Assembly (NCBI GenBank): GCA_977006965.1
Contig: OZ345370.1
Location: 1,302,001 to 1,366,000, forward strand
Origin: Phymatolithon calcareum
Taxonomy: Eukaryota; Rhodophyta; Florideophyceae; Hapalidiales
Length of the DNA: 64,000 bases
Direction of reading: 5' to 3'
The notes beneath the pieces were generated by a model. That model did not search any database. It saw only the letters and a list, made by a program, of their open reading frames with translations, and was not told the DNA's origin. The first letter of the stretch is position 1. The number at the start of each line of letters is the position of its first letter. A program made the position numbers and the translations under genes. Shown here in pieces: positions 60,266 through 64,000 of this stretch.

Positions 60266-61910
60266 TTACAAGATGAACCGAGAAAGGTCCGACTTCACCA
60301 TTAGGTCACCAAGAGCATCCTGCACCTGCACAGCGTCGACCGTCACTGTTTGACCCTTTAGAGCCGGCGCATTGAAAGAGGTCTCCTCCATGATTCGTTC
60401 GATAACCGTATGTAACCTCCTGGCGCCAATGTTCTCCACTGTGCTGTTGATCTCAGCGGTGACTTCTGCGATTTCATTTATCGCCGCGTCCGTGAACTCC
60501 AGTGTCACACCTTCGGTCGCCATAAGCTCAATCTGCTGTCTGATAAGACTGTTTTCCGGGACCGTCAGAATCTGTTTGAGGTCGTCCTTCGTCAGAGCCT
60601 TGAGCTCTACTCGAATTGGCAATCGTCCGACAAGCTCGGCCATCAAATCGGACGGCTTTGATTGCGTGAACGCGCCAGCAGCGACGAACAAGATATGATC
60701 CGTCTTGACGTTCTGTGTATAAAACAAAAAATGCACATAGAGGTAAAAAGTTAGTTCGAATGCGCAACCTCAGCGAAGCAACGTGCCTACGTGGGGCCGG
60801 TACTCAATGTCGACGTAGAATAACGCGCTGTCAACTTACGCCATATTTTGTGCTTACAACTGTGCCTTCAACCAACGGCAAAAGATCGCGCTGTACGCCT
60901 TCAGAAGACGCATCTGCTCCATGTCTGTGTGAGGCCGGTGTGGCAATCTTATCAATCTCATCAATCACGACAATGCCTGCATTCTCAGTAGTTTCAATTG
61001 CTTCCTTCACAACCATTTCATCGCTCAGCAATTTCTCAGATTCCGCCTCCTCAATCAGCGCTCGTGCCTCACTGACCTTAACACGTCTTTTCTGCGCCCC
61101 GCTCTGTCGCACAGTGAACAGCTTATCAATGCGCGAAAAGACATCAGCCATACGTTCTGGTGCCATATCAACCTGCACAAAACTGGGTGTGCTCCGTCTT
61201 ACCGGTTCATCGACCTCAATCAATTGCTGGTCAAGAGCACCTTGTCGTAGCAGATGTCGAAATTGCTCTCGATTCTTCCCAACGCCCGGAGCCGTCTTGC
61301 CCATAAGTTCATCCAAAATTCGCTCCTCGACCGCACGTGAAAGTCTCGCGGAGATGAGACGACGTTGACGATTACGAGCCAGAAATATTGCGTTTTCCAG
61401 GAGATCGCGAATGATCTGTTCGACATCACGACCGTGGAAACCAACCTCCGTGAACTTTGTCGCCTCCACCTTGATGAAAGGCGCATCAACGAGTTTCGAA
61501 AGTCGTCGAGCTATCTCAGTTTTGCCGACACCCGTTGGTCCGATGAGGAGACAGCATTTCGGCAATACCTCCTCACGCAGAGCTGGTGAGAGTTGGAGAC
61601 GACGCCACCGATTGCGCAACGCGATCGCCATGGCCTTTTTGGCTAGCGCTTGTCCGACAATATGTCGGTCTAGCTCCTCAACGATACGTGCAGGCGTGAG
61701 GTCGGCACTGAGTTCCGGGCCGCCATATGGGAGTCCGAAATGCGTGTCGGGATGGGAAGGAGCCTGGGCGAAAGCGGGTGGTGGTGGCGGAGGAGGCGGT
61801 GGCGGAGGGGATGAAGCGACCGGAGGAACCGTCGCCGTGGAGAGGGCTCGGGGGACGGCGGTCGGACAGAGAGCGGCGAGGGCGCGCGCGGCGCGGACGC
61901 GAGACAACAT
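60266..61910 (-). CDS. HslU (ClpY) protease ATPase, mitochondrial, copy 2 (two exons)
   Basis: Exon 1 is 60840-61910 and exon 2 is 60266-60712; intron of 127 nt as in copy 1. The product is 505 residues and has the same Walker A, Walker B and C-terminal DLSRFIL. The frame is open upstream to 62240, but the start at 61910 ([10 protein letters not shown]) matches copy 1 exactly and begins the presequence. The copies differ mainly in the polyproline linker ([16 protein letters not shown] here, replaced by more proline in copy 1) and in scattered residues (for example LALAKKAM for QAPAKKAM-type changes, and KNREQFRH for FNREHFRQ). Most of the AAA+ domain is identical. Both appear functional. TACTGTA lies 276 bp upstream of the start. 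Confidence 0.92.
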
Positions 61911-63075
61911 GGTGTCAACGCTTGACGCACGCGGGACGGAGCAAAGCGACACAGAGTACAAGATAAAGGTTGGATCGGCGGGTGGTTGGGTGACGTAATA
62001 TGAGCACAATGGACCAGAGAGCGAGGCGGAAGAGAAGGCAAGGATGATGCAGGCCTCTGAGCTCTGACGCAGGGCAATTGTGCTCAAGAACACGGGGCGG
62101 CGTGATGGGTGATGATGAGGGCAATGATGCCATTTGAAAAAATTAGTAAAAAATAAAAAGATCGGCAAAATTTTAAGTTCCAGCGTACTGTAAGTCACGA
62201 GTTGAACTGGTTTCTTATTTTTATTCCTTTCGCACCTCATTTTTTTACAGTTTTACTTTCACAGAATTCTGAAGTAAACCACAGCAATCAAACTAAGACC
62301 GCTTCTTTCAGGGATTGCCATGTTCTCGTTCTATTATACACGATGTGCGGGGCAAGAGAGATATCCCTTAGAAACCAGATGATGCACTTCAGTGCATCTT
62401 TTGTTCTGTCTTGGTCAAGCGAATTCTGGTCAACACCATCAATTATCGCACTCCACAACATGAAAAATGCAATTGCTAGCGGAAAGGGCATTTCTGCTGC
62501 TGAAGTACAGGCGACGGCGGGGCCTCTCCCTCCTCTCCTTTCAGGAGTATGTGGCGACCATGAAACGACCCTTCGTCCGTGGCCACGACGAGTCCTTCGG
62601 GCAGCGTGACTGGGAAGCAGGGCGGCAGAAGGGGGCAACGGCGTTCTTTCGCAGATACTGGGGCTGGTGACGGCGGGTGTTGAAGCAGACCGTTTGCCCA
62701 GGCAGCACTGATGGCGAGTCCGCGTAGCGCGACGCGGTCCTCAGGCGGAAACGACACGCCTGCGAGATGCCACTTTGCGGGTTCAGTATTCGAGGTGGAT
62801 ACCATGCCGAAGATTCTTCACAATTTTCACAGTTCAGATGTTGCAATTGAGTTCCGAGACTAACGAGGTCCTTATTAGGTAGCTCAGACGCTGGTGAAAG
62901 CTGGCGAGCGCCAAACGAAAAAAACGAGGAGATTGCACCAATCACTGCTCTCCATGGCTTACGATCAGGACACGCGGCAAACTTTCAAAAAATCACAAAC
63001 TCAATTGAAACCGGATCCGAATGTGCGAAGTAAAAGAACCGTAGTCACACAGCAAGAATTCGCGTGTACGACCGC
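61911..63075. other. divergent intergenic region
   Basis: It lies between HslU copy 2 (minus) and the putative plastid protein (plus). TACTGTA is at 62186. Minus-strand open frames at 62288-62945 (up to 134 codons, three frames) contain protein-like patches such as LPEGLVVATDEGSFHG and PLAIAFFMLW, but they do not splice into one product by any clear donor and acceptor, so no gene is listed. Confidence 0.35.
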
Positions 63076-63648
63076 ATGGCGCTACCCGCGTTCGTCGCGC
63101 CGGGTCCGCTGCCGCTCCGCAGCAGCGCGCGCCCCATGCTGACGCCTCGGCGCGCACGCTGCAAAACTCCGTCAGCGCAACCGTCGATGCACTTTCTGGA
63201 GGCCGCGCACTCCGCCCCGGAGTTTGTCGGCCACGTCGTGGCATCGTGTGGCGCAGCGCTATTTGGCGTGCTCGGTGCGCGCGCGACGCGCGGTTCGAGA
63301 GCGCTATTTACAGCTCGGTTTGCAGCGCGGAGACGTTTGGCGGCGGAGGCGCGGCACATGCGACGACTGCGGCGGGCAGAGCTGGCGGAGGGCGCGCAAC
63401 TGGGGTATTCACGTGACTGGGATGAGCTGGACGTTGACGCATCGGAAAATCTTGTCGTGCCACTTGTTGATGAGAGTGCGAATTTTGTCGTTGGTGGTCA
63501 ACTGGAGCAGTTTAAGACGTTTGATCAGATGCTGGAGAAGATTGATGTGGAGCAAACATCGCGCAAGCAATTACCGCGGAAAGCACATAGGCAGAAGACC
63601 CCGCCCGCGGGTGACGAGTTTCTCGACGCAGATACGCTGTGGGAGTAG
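63076..63648 (+). CDS. small putative plastid-targeted protein of unknown function
   Basis: This encodes 190 residues from the first ATG in frame (MALPAFVAPGPLPLRSSARP). The first 40 residues are rich in Ala, Pro, Arg and Ser and lack acids, like a plastid transit peptide. Then FVGHVVASCGAALFGVLGA is a moderately hydrophobic, Gly/Ala-rich segment that could be a membrane helix, followed by a very basic stretch (RFAARRRLAAEARHMRRLRRAEL). The second half is acidic and polar and ends DADTLWE. I do not recognise the family. Composition and codon use resemble neighbouring genes, which supports a real gene. Confidence 0.65.
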   Translation: MALPAFVAPGPLPLRSSARPMLTPRRARCKTPSAQPSMHFLEAAHSAPEFVGHVVASCGAALFGVLGARATRGSRALFTARFAARRRLAAEARHMRRLRRAELAEGAQLGYSRDWDELDVDASENLVVPLVDESANFVVGGQLEQFKTFDQMLEKIDVEQTSRKQLPRKAHRQKTPPAGDEFLDADTLWE

Positions 63649-64000
63649 CGCGGCTGGACAGTGGGGATATTTAAAAAGAATCTGGGGGCAGCTTTTTTGC
63701 ATTGTTGCGAGTTTGTGGACTACTAAACGTGTTCAAATATGTATTGCGTCAATTGCTTCACTTCAGCTTGTTCGGAAGCTATCGCCATTGTCCTCCTGCT
63801 AGCAACGATGTGTGTCCCTTATGGACGCGGTGTTAGAGTAGACGCACTGTGCATGTGAAAGAGAAATGGCCACTCTCAAGTCAAACTGGTTTTTTCCTCA
63901 ATGCTGAAGCTGTGAATGCTCAGCAGCTGTGTGGTACGTCCTCGGGGGAATTCTAACAAGGAGTTTTCCAAGAAATTGTGCAGTAAAGGCGAGAAAACGG
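63649..64000. other. downstream region to the right edge
   Basis: I see no gene, RNA or repeat in these 352 bases. Confidence 0.5.

Noticed and set aside
62288-62945. Possible minus-strand gene upstream of HslU copy 2
   Set aside because: Three overlapping frames have protein-like patches but no start, splice sites or known motif links them.

Overview
This is nuclear DNA from a eukaryote with a plastid and few introns, most likely a unicellular alga; a red alga is a reasonable guess, but the species cannot be named from the sequence. Reasons: a COP1 ubiquitin ligase, a membrane-anchored rubredoxin, a methionine sulfoxide reductase with a plastid transit peptide followed by a twin-arginine lumen signal, a PPR protein, peroxisomal acyl-CoA oxidase, mitochondrial HslU, and nuclear-export and trafficking genes (exportin-7, Vti1, TRAPPC12). 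Most genes are single exons on either strand. Where introns occur they are short (86-138 nt), begin GTAAGT, GTACGT, GTGAGT or GTATGT, and often carry a CTAAY-type branch point. There are no operons.

Left part (1-26.7 kb): COP1 (cut by the window edge), a calcineurin-B-like EF-hand protein, acyl-CoA oxidase, Vti1 SNARE, a 926-residue disordered protein, rubredoxin, MsrB and TrmO (3' ends overlapping), a six-repeat MYB protein, a membrane protein of unknown family, a BAHD-type acyltransferase and a Spec3/Stum-like small membrane protein. A 329-bp element with terminal inverted repeats lies at 19.4 kb.

Middle (26.7-44.3 kb): a tandem segmental duplication. The ancestral order PAP2 - exportin-7 - N6AMT1 became PAP2(full) - XPO7 - N6AMT1(3' fragment) - junction - PAP2(3' fragment) - XPO7 - N6AMT1(full). 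Both exportin-7 copies are intact. The junction and the second copy are filled with 5'-truncated retroelement ends, several with target-site duplications, and with hairpins.

Right part (44.3-64 kb): an APC-family amino-acid transporter, prefoldin subunit 1, TRAPPC12, a PPR protein, a Fanzor (eukaryotic TnpB-like RuvC nuclease) with a decayed second copy in opposite orientation over its 5' end, a tandem pair of HslU genes separated by a Mutator-like transposon remnant, and a small putative plastid protein.

Two signals run through the intergenic DNA: short, often perfect palindromes, and the heptamer TACTGTA/TACAGTA, seen about 35 times outside genes and almost never inside them. All coordinates, splice sites and alignments were read by eye; no search or folding program was run.
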